This document shows positions 55,465 to 64,000 of a stretch of DNA of 64,000 nucleotides, piece after piece. Every line of letters starts with the position of its first letter. The stretch's first letter is position 1. The stretch lies in NCBI RefSeq assembly GCF_006265115.1, contig NZ_SMDR01000001.1:1550001-1614000 (forward strand), written 5' to 3'. Position numbers and translations under genes: made by a program. A model generated the notes under the pieces. That model did no database searches and had not been told where the DNA came from. It was given only the letters and a program-made list of their open reading frames with translations. The stretch is from Arenimonas terrae. Lineage in GTDB: Bacteria > Pseudomonadota > Gammaproteobacteria > Xanthomonadales > Xanthomonadaceae.

Positions 55465-56844
55465 GTGACCTCGAGCCTGCAGCGTTTCGCCCTGCCTGCC
55501 GGCCCGGCGCTGGCCGCGGCCGCCTATCTGGTGCTGCACGGACAGGGCGCCGGGCACGCAATGGCCGTCACCGTGGCGCTGACTTCCTGGTGCGCGCTGT
55601 GGTGGATCCTGGAGCCGGTGAAGGGGCCTGTCACCGCGCTGCTGCCGCTGGCGGTGCTGCCGCTGCTGGGCGTGCTGGATGCCAAGCAGGTGGCACAGAG
55701 TTACGGCCATGAACTGATCCTGCTGCTGGGCGGCGGCTTCATGCTCTCGCGCGCGCTCGAGCGCAGCGGCGCGCACCGGCGCCTGGCGCTGACGATGGTG
55801 CGCGCGTTCGGCGGCGGCAGCGGCCGCAGCCTGCTCTGGGGCTTCATCTTCGCCACCGGCTTCATCAGCATGTGGATCTCCAACACCGCGACCACGCTGC
55901 TGATGCTGCCGGTCGCGCTGGCCATCCTCGAGACCTATGCCGACCGCCGCCTGCACGCGCCGCTGATCCTCTCGATCGCCTACGCCGCCAGCGTCGGCGG
56001 CCTGGGCACGCCGATCGGTTCGCCGCCCAACCTGGTCTTCATGCAGGTCTACGCCGAAACCACCGGCCAGGCCTACGGCTTCCTGGACTGGATGACGATC
56101 GGCGTGCCGGTGGTGCTGCTGTTCCTGCCGCTGATGGCACTGTGGCTCGGCCGCGACCTGGCGGGCGCGCCGGCGGCGCAGCTGCCGGAATCCGGGGCAT
56201 GGACGCGGGCGGAAAAACGCGTGATGGCGGTGTTCGCGCTCACCGCCGCCGCCTGGATCTTTCGCGGCGAACCTTTCGGCGGCTGGAGCGCGCTGCTGGG
56301 GCTGCCCGGCGCCAACGACGCCAGCGTCGCGCTGATCGCCGTGGTCGCGCTGTGCGTGATCCCCGACGGGCGCGGCGGCCGGCTGCTCGACTGGGAAACC
56401 GCCGAGCGGGTTCCCTGGGGCGCGCTGGTGCTGTTCGGCGGCGGCATCGCGCTGGCCGCGGCATTCCAGAGTTCGGGCCTGAGCAGCGCCGTCGCGCAGG
56501 GGCTGTCGGGGCTCAACACACTGCCCTTGCCGCTGCTGCTGCTGGGCATCGTCGGCGGGGTGGTGCTGTTGTCTGAGATCGCAAGCAACACCGCCACGGC
56601 GGTGCTGTTGATGCCGATCCTGGCAGCGACGGCAATGGCGGTGGACGTTGATCCGGCGCTCTTCATGTTCCCGGCGGTGCTGGCCGCGAGCGTCGGTTTC
56701 ATGCTGCCGGTGGCGACGGCGCCGAATGCGATCGCCTATGGCAGTGGCGAGGTCGATGCGCAGCGCATGCTGCGGGAGGGCGCGGTGCTGGACCTGGTCG
56801 GCGTGGTCGTTCTCTGCGTGGTCTGCTATCTCGCCTTTGTCTAG
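55465..56844 (+). CDS. SLC13/DASS-family carboxylate transporter
   Basis: A 459-residue transporter with about eleven helices. The two SNT motifs that bind sodium and substrate are ISNTATTLLMLPVA (about residue 136) and SEIASNTATAVLLMPI (about 374). Conserved GLGTPIGSPPNLVF and LLLGGGFMLSRALE also fit. Substrates of the family include dicarboxylates and sulfate. The start is GTG at 55465 with GGAG upstream; ATG 55429 is an alternative. Repeat R3 begins directly after its stop. Confidence 0.9.
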   Translation: MTSSLQRFALPAGPALAAAAYLVLHGQGAGHAMAVTVALTSWCALWWILEPVKGPVTALLPLAVLPLLGVLDAKQVAQSYGHELILLLGGGFMLSRALERSGAHRRLALTMVRAFGGGSGRSLLWGFIFATGFISMWISNTATTLLMLPVALAILETYADRRLHAPLILSIAYAASVGGLGTPIGSPPNLVFMQVYAETTGQAYGFLDWMTIGVPVVLLFLPLMALWLGRDLAGAPAAQLPESGAWTRAEKRVMAVFALTAAAWIFRGEPFGGWSALLGLPGANDASVALIAVVALCVIPDGRGGRLLDWETAERVPWGALVLFGGGIALAAAFQSSGLSSAVAQGLSGLNTLPLPLLLLGIVGGVVLLSEIASNTATAVLLMPILAATAMAVDVDPALFMFPAVLAASVGFMLPVATAPNAIAYGSGEVDAQRMLREGAVLDLVGVVVLCVVCYLAFV

Positions 56845-56848
56845 GACT

Positions 56849-57400
56849 TGCTGGCGCAAGTAGATCCAGTTCTCGCTGGCGGGTGATCCGGCGTGCGTCG
56901 CCGTAGACAAGAGGGGGTCCCTGCCCGCTCGGGCGGCCGCTCTCGGGCATCCTGCCCTTCGCGGCACTTGGACTCCTGTCCGGCGTGAGCGGCATCCTGC
57001 CCAACTCACGAGCGGCCGTTGCGGGCATCCTGCCCTCCACTTCAGGGACCCCCTCTTGTCTACGTCGTCGCCACGGATCGTCGAGGCGAGCCGATGGGAT
57101 AAGCGCGTGCCCTCAGAAGGCACGCAAGCTCGCACATTGGACGGGATCGGCTTGAAGGGCGGATCCGGGCGAGGCGCAAGCCAACGACGGAGATGCCAGA
57201 AGCCATGTCCCAGCAAGCTTCACAGATTCGATAGACCGGCCCGGAAGGTCCGCAGGCCGCCGTACGTGAGGGCTCTTTCCGCGGCTTCGAAAACATGGAG
57301 GTTTTCGAAGAGCCTCCATGGATGGATTCACGGCGTCCGCGGAAAGAGCCCTCACGTACGGCGGCCTATCGCCGGGAACAAGCCCGGCGCCAAGCAGAAT
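56849..57400 (+). repeat. R element copy 3 (R3), right end missing
   Basis: A third copy, same orientation. Its left hairpin is degenerate (ACTTG-N4-CGCAAGT). Structure A has a 22-bp perfect stem (56902-56923 with 57043-57064) around a 119-base core, about 50 bases longer than in R1/R2 and with GCATCCTGCCC three times. Structure B has a 30-bp perfect stem (57255-57284 with 57337-57366). The right terminal repeat TGACCTGCTTGCGC is absent and the end is fixed only approximately. The rest of the gap to 57514 shows nothing else recognisable. Confidence 0.8.
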
Positions 57401-57514
57401 CCAACCCCGCAAACCCACGATAGGCAATGCCAATCGGGGGAATCCGAACAATCGAATGGACGGGCCGGCGGTGCGGGGCCAGCATCTTGGCCACGGAAAC
57501 ACCGGAGTGCCGCC

Positions 57515-57721
57515 ATGACCAAGACCCTGTCTTTCGCCGCCGTGCATTTCACCGTCGCCTTTGGCGTCGGTTATGCGCTCACCGGCAGCGTCGTGGTCGG
57601 CAGCGTAATGGCCCTGGTCGAGCCCGCTGTGAACACCGTGGCCTACTACTTCCACGAAAAGGTCTGGCGGCGCATCGAAGCCCGGCGCGCCGCGCGGTCG
57701 CTGCAGCCGCTGCGGATCTAG
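57515..57721 (+). CDS. DUF2061 small membrane protein
   Basis: A 68-residue protein of the DUF2061 family: MTKTLSFAAVHFTVAFGVGY, then ALTGSVVVGSVMALVEPAVNTVAYYFHEKVWRR, the family core. It has two helices and a basic C-terminus. Function is unknown. No strong ribosome site is seen; CCGGAG lies about ten bases before the ATG. It stands alone after R3. Confidence 0.88.
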   Translation: MTKTLSFAAVHFTVAFGVGYALTGSVVVGSVMALVEPAVNTVAYYFHEKVWRRIEARRAARSLQPLRI

Positions 57722-57850
57722 TTTCCACCCCTCGACCCTTGCCGCCCCACGCACCGGGGCAGGAGCGCCGCGGCAGGTTCGGGCGCCCCGGCGGTCCGCG
57801 CCGGGGCGTCTTTCATCTGGTCTCCGGAAGGCCGGACGGATCGGGTTGTG

Positions 57851-58419
57851 TCACGACCCTGCGCTGGATTCTTGCTCGCGACGCCGCGACCAGTCTTCCT
57901 GCCGCGCCTCGCACTCCGCGGTGCGCTCCCATGCGGCCGAACGCAGGTTGTCGCAGGCGTGGATCGGCGTGCGGTCGCGGGCGTACTGGCGGACGGATTC
58001 GAGCAGGAGCGTCGAATCCTCGTACCACGGCAGCAGCTCGTAGGGCTGGCTGCACTGGCTGAAGCTGATTTCCTGTTCGCCCGCCCCGATGAACAGGATC
58101 AGGTCGCGACCGACCTCGAGGCGAACGGTGCAGTCGCCGCCGCCGGTGCCGGCCAGGCCGACCAGCCGGGGAAGGGTTTGGTCGGCTCCCTTGAGGGTTT
58201 CGATCGCACGCAGGCGGTAGCTGATCCGCTCCTGTTCCCAGCGCTCGAAGGCCTCCGCCGTGGGCCCGGGATCCCCCGCCAGCTCGGCGGCCACGATCCG
58301 GACGCGGACGACGCGCTCGGCGGCGTCCACGCGCTGCTCCAGCGTGCGCTCATCCGCCAGGCAGGAACAGGCCAGCGCCGGCGTGGCGCACAGGACCAGC
58401 AGGAAGCACAGGATCGTCT

Positions 58420-58423
<4 letters not shown>
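57851..58423 (-). CDS. Secreted TIMP/NTR-like protein
   Basis: A 190-residue precursor. The signal peptide ends PALA, so the mature protein would start Cys-Ser-Cys, the metal-binding Cys-x-Cys N-terminus of TIMP-like netrin domains. VVRVRIVAAEL and YRLRAIETLKG fit the OB-fold strands, and further cysteines (GGGDCTVRL, FSQCSQPY, HACDNL, AECEAR) could pair. Bacterial members may inhibit metalloproteases; this is inferred. The ATG overlaps the lpdA stop by four bases, so it is coupled to the PDH operon. Confidence 0.75.
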
Positions 58424-60222
<1,799 letters not shown>

Positions 60223-60278
60223 GTGGTTCTCCTTGAGCCTGGCGCGCCGGGCGCACCGTCCTGGATCAAATGTTCGGA

Positions 60279-61193
60279 TCAGTTCGTTTCACCGCGCCAC
60301 TGCGCATACAGCTCGGGGCGGCGGTCGATCAGGTTCTTCACCGTGCCGTCGCGGCGGGCCTGCTGCAGCGCGGCCAGGTCGAGGTCGGCGAAGACCAGCT
60401 GTTCCACCTGCGGCGCCGCCTCCGCGGCGATGCCCTCGGGCGGGAACGGCACGTCGCAGGGCGTGTACACCGCCGACTGCGCGTACTGGATGTCGAAGTT
60501 GGCGACGTTCGGGCAGTGGCCGACGTTTCCGGCCGCGACCACGTAGACCTGGTTCTCGACCGCGCGCGCCTGGCAGCTGTAGCGCACCCGCAGGTGGCCG
60601 CTGCGCAGGTCGGTGCAGTAGGGCACGAACAGGATCAGCGCGCCCTGGTCGGTGAGGTGCCGCCCGAGCTCGGGGAATTCGCTGTCGTAGCAGACCATGA
60701 CGCCGACCGGGCCGGCGTCGGTCTCGATCACGCCGGCGCTGTCGCCGCCGCCGACCGCCCAGCTGCCCTGCTCGCTGGGGGTGATGTGCAGCTTGTCGCG
60801 CCGGTGCAGCTTGCCGTCGCGGGTGGCGACGTAGCAGATGTTGCGCAGCGTGCCCTCGGGCGTGCGGGTCGGGTGCGTGCCGCCGACCACATGGACGCGG
60901 TACTGCCTGGCCAGCCGCTGCAGCAGCGCGGTGAACTCGCCGGTGTGCTGGCTCAGGCGCTCCATCGCCGCGGCCGGATCGAGCATGCGCGGCTCGGCGC
61001 TGAGCAGCTGCAGGGTGAACAGTTCGGGGAAGACCACGAAGTCGCTGCCGTAATCCGCAGCCACCCGCACGAACTCCTCCACCTGCGCCGCGAAACCGTC
61101 GAAACCCGCCACCCTGCGCTGGCCGTACTGCACCGCCGCGACGCGCACGCGCGCCGGCGGCTGGCCGGGAACCGCGGGCAGCGGATGGGGCAT
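60279..61193 (-). CDS. Carbon-nitrogen hydrolase (nitrilase superfamily)
   Basis: A 304-residue amidase-type protein with a complete Glu-Lys-Cys triad: E57 (FPELFTLQ), K134 (RRDKLHITPSEQ) and C168 (VMVCYDSEFPE). It should hydrolyse an amide or nitrile; no close functional match is evident. The ATG overlaps the aceF stop by one base (TGATG), so translation is coupled within the PDH operon. lpdA follows after 56 bases. Confidence 0.87.
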   Translation of the reverse strand: MPHPLPAVPGQPPARVRVAAVQYGQRRVAGFDGFAAQVEEFVRVAADYGSDFVVFPELFTLQLLSAEPRMLDPAAAMERLSQHTGEFTALLQRLARQYRVHVVGGTHPTRTPEGTLRNICYVATRDGKLHRRDKLHITPSEQGSWAVGGGDSAGVIETDAGPVGVMVCYDSEFPELGRHLTDQGALILFVPYCTDLRSGHLRVRYSCQARAVENQVYVVAAGNVGHCPNVANFDIQYAQSAVYTPCDVPFPPEGIAAEAAPQVEQLVFADLDLAALQQARRDGTVKNLIDRRPELYAQWRGETN

Positions 61194-62569
61194 CAGAGCA
61201 GCAGCCGGCGCAGGTCGCCCAGCACCTGGGCCAGGTAGGCGGTGAAGCGCGCGGCGGCGGCGCCGTCGATCACGCGGTGGTCGTAGCTCAGGCTCAGCGG
61301 CAGCATCAGGCGCGGCTCGAAGTCCTTGCCGTTCCAGACCGGCTTCGTCGCGCTGCGCGACACGCCCAGGATGGCGACCTCCGGCGCGTTGATGATCGGG
61401 GTGAACGCGGTGCCGCCGATGCCGCCCAGCGAGCTGATCGAAAAACACCCGCCCTGCATGTCGGCGCTCGTCAGCTTCTTTTCGCGCGCCTTGGCGCTGA
61501 TCTCGCCCAGCTCCTTCGCCAGCTCCAGCAGGCCCTTGCGGTCGGCGTCGCGGATCACCGGCACCACCAGGCCGTCGGGCGTGTCCACGGCGATGCCGAT
61601 GTGGAAGTACTGCTTGAGCACCAGGTTCTCGCCCTCGAGCGAGGCGTTGAAGTTCGGGAATTTCTTCAGCGCGGCGACGGCGGCCTTGATCAGGAAGACC
61701 AGCGGCGTGACCTTGGTGTCCTTGTTCTCTTCGCCCAGCTTCTTGCGGAAGGCCTCCATCTCGGTGATGTCGGCGTCGTCGTGCTGGGTGACGTGTGGGA
61801 TCATCGCCCAGTTGCGGGCCAGGTTGGCGCCGCTGAGCTTCTGGATGCGGGTGAGCGGACGGCTTTCGACCGGACCGAACTTCGCGAAGTCCACCTTCGG
61901 CCACGGAATCAGGTCCAGCCCGCCGCCACCGCCGCTGGCGCGCGGTGCGGCGCCGCCGGCCAACGCAGCCTTGACGAAAGCCTGCACGTCTTCTTTTGTG
62001 ATCCGGCCGGCACGGGCCGTGCCGCTGAGCTGGCCCAGGTCCACGCCGAGCTCGCGCGCGAACAAGCGCACGGCCGGGCTGGCATGCGGCACCTTGCCGG
62101 GCATCAGCGCATCGGCGTCGAAGGCGACCGGCGGCGAACGGGTCGGCGCGACGGCCGCGACCGCGGCATCGGAATGGGCCGCGGCCATCGGCGTCTTCGC
62201 CGCGGCCTCCGCCGCCGGACGGGTGTCGGGCGCGGGCAGCGGCTTTTCCGCCGGCGCGGCATCGGGCGCCGGCTTCGCGGCAGATGCCGGCGCGGCGCCG
62301 GCTTTGGCGGCGGGCGCGGCCGCACCGGCGACCGGCTCGATCAGCGCCACCACCGAGCCTTCCGACAGCTCGTCACCGATCTTGACCTTGAGCTCGCGCA
62401 CGATGCCGTCGAACGGCGCCGGCACTTCCATCGTGGCCTTGTCCGATTCCAGCGTCACCAGGCCCTGGTCCTTCTTCACGGTGTCGCCGGGCTGCACGAG
62501 CAGCTCGATCACCGGCACATCCTTGTCGTCGCCGATATCCGGCACCCGCGCTTCCTTCAGCTCGGCCAT
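61193..62569 (-). CDS. aceF: Dihydrolipoyllysine acetyltransferase (PDH E2)
   Basis: A 458-residue E2 with one lipoyl domain (1-80; K44 in ESDKATMEV), an Ala/Pro linker, a peripheral subunit-binding domain (about 160-200, VPHASPAVRLFARELGVDL) and the catalytic domain (about 225-458) with DHRVIDGAAAARF holding the active-site histidine. It builds the PDH core and transfers acetyl to CoA. AGGTGG before the ATG at 62569 supports the start. aceE is not adjacent in this window. Confidence 0.94.
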   Translation of the reverse strand: MAELKEARVPDIGDDKDVPVIELLVQPGDTVKKDQGLVTLESDKATMEVPAPFDGIVRELKVKIGDELSEGSVVALIEPVAGAAAPAAKAGAAPASAAKPAPDAAPAEKPLPAPDTRPAAEAAAKTPMAAAHSDAAVAAVAPTRSPPVAFDADALMPGKVPHASPAVRLFARELGVDLGQLSGTARAGRITKEDVQAFVKAALAGGAAPRASGGGGGLDLIPWPKVDFAKFGPVESRPLTRIQKLSGANLARNWAMIPHVTQHDDADITEMEAFRKKLGEENKDTKVTPLVFLIKAAVAALKKFPNFNASLEGENLVLKQYFHIGIAVDTPDGLVVPVIRDADRKGLLELAKELGEISAKAREKKLTSADMQGGCFSISSLGGIGGTAFTPIINAPEVAILGVSRSATKPVWNGKDFEPRLMLPLSLSYDHRVIDGAAAARFTAYLAQVLGDLRRLLL

Positions 62570-62685
62570 GGTTCCACCTGGATCCCGCGTTAGAGTCTCG
62601 GCCCTATTCTCGCCCCGTTGGCCACTGGGGGCCAAGCGCCGCGGTGCGCGGCCACGCCTACGCGGGCGTATTGGCCCGACGGGAC

Positions 62686-62715
62686 AAAAAAAAGACCCTC
62701 CGTGGTTCCGGAGGG
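62686..62715 (-). terminator. Terminator upstream of aceF
   Basis: On the minus strand a stem (CCCTCCG with CGGAGGG, 62715-62709 and 62702-62696, extended by AAAG/CTTT across one bulge) is followed by eight T residues (62693-62686). No minus-strand gene ends just before it, so it implies a transcript from 62720-63050, or attenuation of aceF. Confidence 0.7.
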
Positions 62716-62716
62716 C

Positions 62717-62990
62717 TTTGGGGAGCGCAAACGCGGGAGGCGCGCGTGCTGTTCGCGCCTTGGCGGGGTTCGGTGACCAAACCCGAGCGCAAGAGGAATC
62801 CTGCCGGGCCCGCGGGAGAAACGCCCGGAACCCGAGAACTTGCGGTGCCAGTGTGGACCAGGGGAATCACCGGCACCTGTGCCATTCGGCCGGTATCGCC
62901 CGGCTTGACGAAGCCATGGACCGCGAACCCCGGGACAAGTTCCGCGGGTCGCATGTTCACCTGCCGTCAACGCCGGGCTCACCGCAGCTT
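62717..62990 (-). ncRNA. Candidate structured RNA or long leader upstream of aceF
   Basis: The 490-base gap between aceF and the OmpW-like gene has no credible ORF. On the minus strand it shows paired segments: TTGACG with CGTCAA enclosing a CCGCG-GAAC/GGTT-CGCGG hairpin, then GGTGCC with GGCACC, ending in the T8 terminator at 62686. I see no clear promoter for it. It could be an orphan small RNA or an attenuating leader of the PDH operon. Confidence 0.3.
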
Positions 62991-63059
62991 GAAGTGCCCC
63001 GGGCCACCCTTTCGCGCCGGTCCGGTCCGGCGCCCCCCGAATCCCAGAGGAGTCCTTCC

Positions 63060-63671
63060 ATGCCCCGCCTTGCCCTGTCCTGCCTTGCCCTTGCCGCCGC
63101 GCTCGCGTCTCCCGTGGCCGCTGCCGAGGGATTCACCGCCACGCTCGGCTACCAGAACACCGATCCCAAATCCGACAACGGCACGCTCGCGGGCGCCGAT
63201 GCCTCGGTCAACGATGACTGGAGCCTGACCGGCAGCTTCGCCTATGGCTTCAACGACCAGTGGTCGGTGGAACTCTGGAGCGGCCTGGGCAAGTTCCAGC
63301 ACGAGGTTTCGCTGCAGGGGCTGGGCACCGTGGCCACGGTCGAACATCGTCCGACCAGCCTGAGCGTGAATTACCACTTCCTGCCCGAGAGCAAGTTCCG
63401 GCCCTTCGTCGGCGTCGGCTACGGCTGGATCAACGTCAGCGGAGAACAGAGCCGCGGCGCGCTGGCGGGCCTGGGCATCGACGGCGACAACGCCAACGGC
63501 ATCAGCTTCACGCTCGGCGCCGACTACTACGTCACCGACCGCTTCTTCCTGCGCGCCGACGTCCGCCGCCTCGACTTCGACACCGAGGTGACGGTCGAGA
63601 CGCTGGGCAATGTCGGCACCGCCGAAGTCGATCCGCTGGTCTACGGCCTCAGCGCCGGCCTGCGCTTCTAA
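63060..63671 (+). CDS. OmpW-like outer-membrane beta-barrel
   Basis: A 203-residue precursor with a signal peptide (ending VAAA, about 22) and alternating beta strands ending in a C-terminal phenylalanine (GLSAGLRF). SLSVNYHFLPESKFRPFVGVGYGW and TLGADYYVTDRFFLRADVR are typical of OmpW/OmpA-like eight-stranded barrels. OmpW-type proteins take up small hydrophobic compounds. AGAGGAG lies seven bases before the ATG at 63060. Confidence 0.85.
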   Translation: MPRLALSCLALAAALASPVAAAEGFTATLGYQNTDPKSDNGTLAGADASVNDDWSLTGSFAYGFNDQWSVELWSGLGKFQHEVSLQGLGTVATVEHRPTSLSVNYHFLPESKFRPFVGVGYGWINVSGEQSRGALAGLGIDGDNANGISFTLGADYYVTDRFFLRADVRRLDFDTEVTVETLGNVGTAEVDPLVYGLSAGLRF

Positions 63672-63708
63672 AAAAGGGGGCGGCGCGGCCCCCCGGCCAC
63701 GCCGCCCC
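63670..63708 (-). terminator. Terminator of the EF-hand gene
   Basis: GGGGCGGCG and CGCCGCCCC arms (63677-63685 and 63700-63708) with an inner GGCC pair, followed on the minus strand by CTTTTTT. It separates the convergent OmpW-like and EF-hand genes and overlaps the OmpW stop codon. Confidence 0.8.
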
Positions 63709-63725
63709 GCCCCGCACCCGCGGCA

Positions 63726-64000
63726 TCAGCCCTCGCGCGACGCCTGGCGCTCTTCGCGGGCGGCGCGCTTGGCCGCATGCAGCTCCTCGCGGCTCAGTTC
63801 ACCGTCGCCGTTGCTGTCGATGGTGGCGAAGTTGTCGCTCCAGCGCGGCACCTTGCTGCCCAGCTCGGCGCGACTGATGGCGCCGTCGCCATCGTCGTCC
63901 ATGCCCTTGATCAGGCCGCGCTGGTAAGCCATGCCGGCGCGCATGCCGTGGCGGCCCTTGCGCATGTGCTGGCGGGCCTGGGCAATCTCCTGCTTGTCGA
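63726..64000 (-). CDS. EF-hand calcium-binding protein (5' end outside the window)
   Basis: The frame is open to the window edge, so the start is not seen. Two complete EF-hand loops are present, DDDGDGAISRAEL and DSNGDGELSREEL, and the visible start DKQEIAQA is the end of a third. The C-terminus is basic and alanine-rich (AAKRAAREERQASREG). Small exported EF-hand proteins of this type are common in Xanthomonadales; calcium binding is expected, and any other role is unknown. Confidence 0.85.
   Translation of the reverse strand, partial: DKQEIAQARQHMRKGRHGMRAGMAYQRGLIKGMDDDGDGAISRAELGSKVPRWSDNFATIDSNGDGELSREELHAAKRAAREERQASREG

Noticed and set aside
54112-57216. 1034-residue minus-strand frame extending nhaA back through the SLC13 gene and R3
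   Set aside because: It is an antisense shadow of the SLC13 gene. NhaA begins at 55317 after a clear TATAAT.
62686-62990. TPP or other known riboswitch ahead of aceF
   Set aside because: The CUGAGA and other conserved TPP motifs are absent, and no other known class was recognised.

Overview
The window is GC-rich chromosomal DNA from a gammaproteobacterium, almost certainly of the Xanthomonadales (Lysobacterales). The evidence is gene order and protein type: xerD-dsbC; lptFG divergent from pepA-holC; ygfB-pepP; a zapB-like gene, zapA, 6S RNA, fau, an EVE-domain gene and rpiA; an FNR/CRP-type regulator very close to Xanthomonas Clp; a trp pathway split into trpE and trpGDC; and a dihydrolipoyl dehydrogenase with its own lipoyl domain. 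Many genes appear to be leaderless, with a TANNNT box 5 to 7 bases before the start codon. There is no prophage, CRISPR array or large genomic island. The genus cannot be fixed from sequence alone.

Layout. 1-15.2 kb is housekeeping: the purL start, dsbC, xerD, an RDD protein, lptGF, pepA, holC, pepP, ygfB, a PAS-GGDEF-EAL protein, zapB-like, zapA, 6S RNA, fau, EVE and rpiA. 15.2-23.1 kb holds repeat copy R1, a cyclic-nucleotide/rhodanese fusion, tRNA-Gln, rpsI-rplM, an Fe-S oxidoreductase with coq7, sugE, speD, clp, a GNAT gene and a HAD phosphatase. 23.1-29.8 kb is trpC, trpD, trpG and trpE with a diguanylate cyclase between trpE and trpG, then repeat copy R2. 29.9-35.8 kb is a proteobacterial dedicated sortase locus: histidine kinase and response regulator on the minus strand, then VIT/VWA substrate, two tiny ORFs and a class GN sortase on the plus strand. 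35.8-41.4 kb has a possible immunity-type gene, rraA, rpe, a mini-DjlA, a lipoprotein cytochrome c, purC and membrane proteins. 41.5-53.0 kb has a 1400-residue secreted subtilase and a DUF1302-DUF1329-Ycf48-like-RND operon. 53.3-64 kb has an SDR protein, nhaA, an SLC13 carrier, repeat copy R3, a TIMP-like secreted protein, aceF-nitrilase-lpdA, an OmpW-like barrel and the edge of an EF-hand gene.

The most unusual content is a dispersed non-coding repeat of about 530-550 bp, present three times in the same orientation (R1 15161-15688, R2 29290-29833, R3 about 56849-57400). R1 and R2 are bounded by inverted terminal hairpins. All copies hold two large cruciform-like structures. In the first, the 69-base core differs at one position between R1 and R2, yet the roughly 20-bp stem around it is almost wholly different in sequence while staying fully paired within each copy. 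I do not recognise this family; it looks like a non-autonomous mobile element or a structured RNA/ssDNA element. Other points of interest are a 27-bp perfect palindrome that includes the tRNA-Gln 3' end, a REPIN that supplies the tail of a gene in the trp operon, a sortase substrate without a clear LPXTG signal, a possible orphan RNA upstream of aceF, and a promoter with an overlapping operator-like inverted repeat ahead of the DUF1302 operon.

Three proteins tie to cyclic di-GMP: the PAS-GGDEF-EAL protein, the diguanylate cyclase and Clp, whose Xanthomonas orthologue is controlled by c-di-GMP. This suggests, as inference, an active c-di-GMP network.
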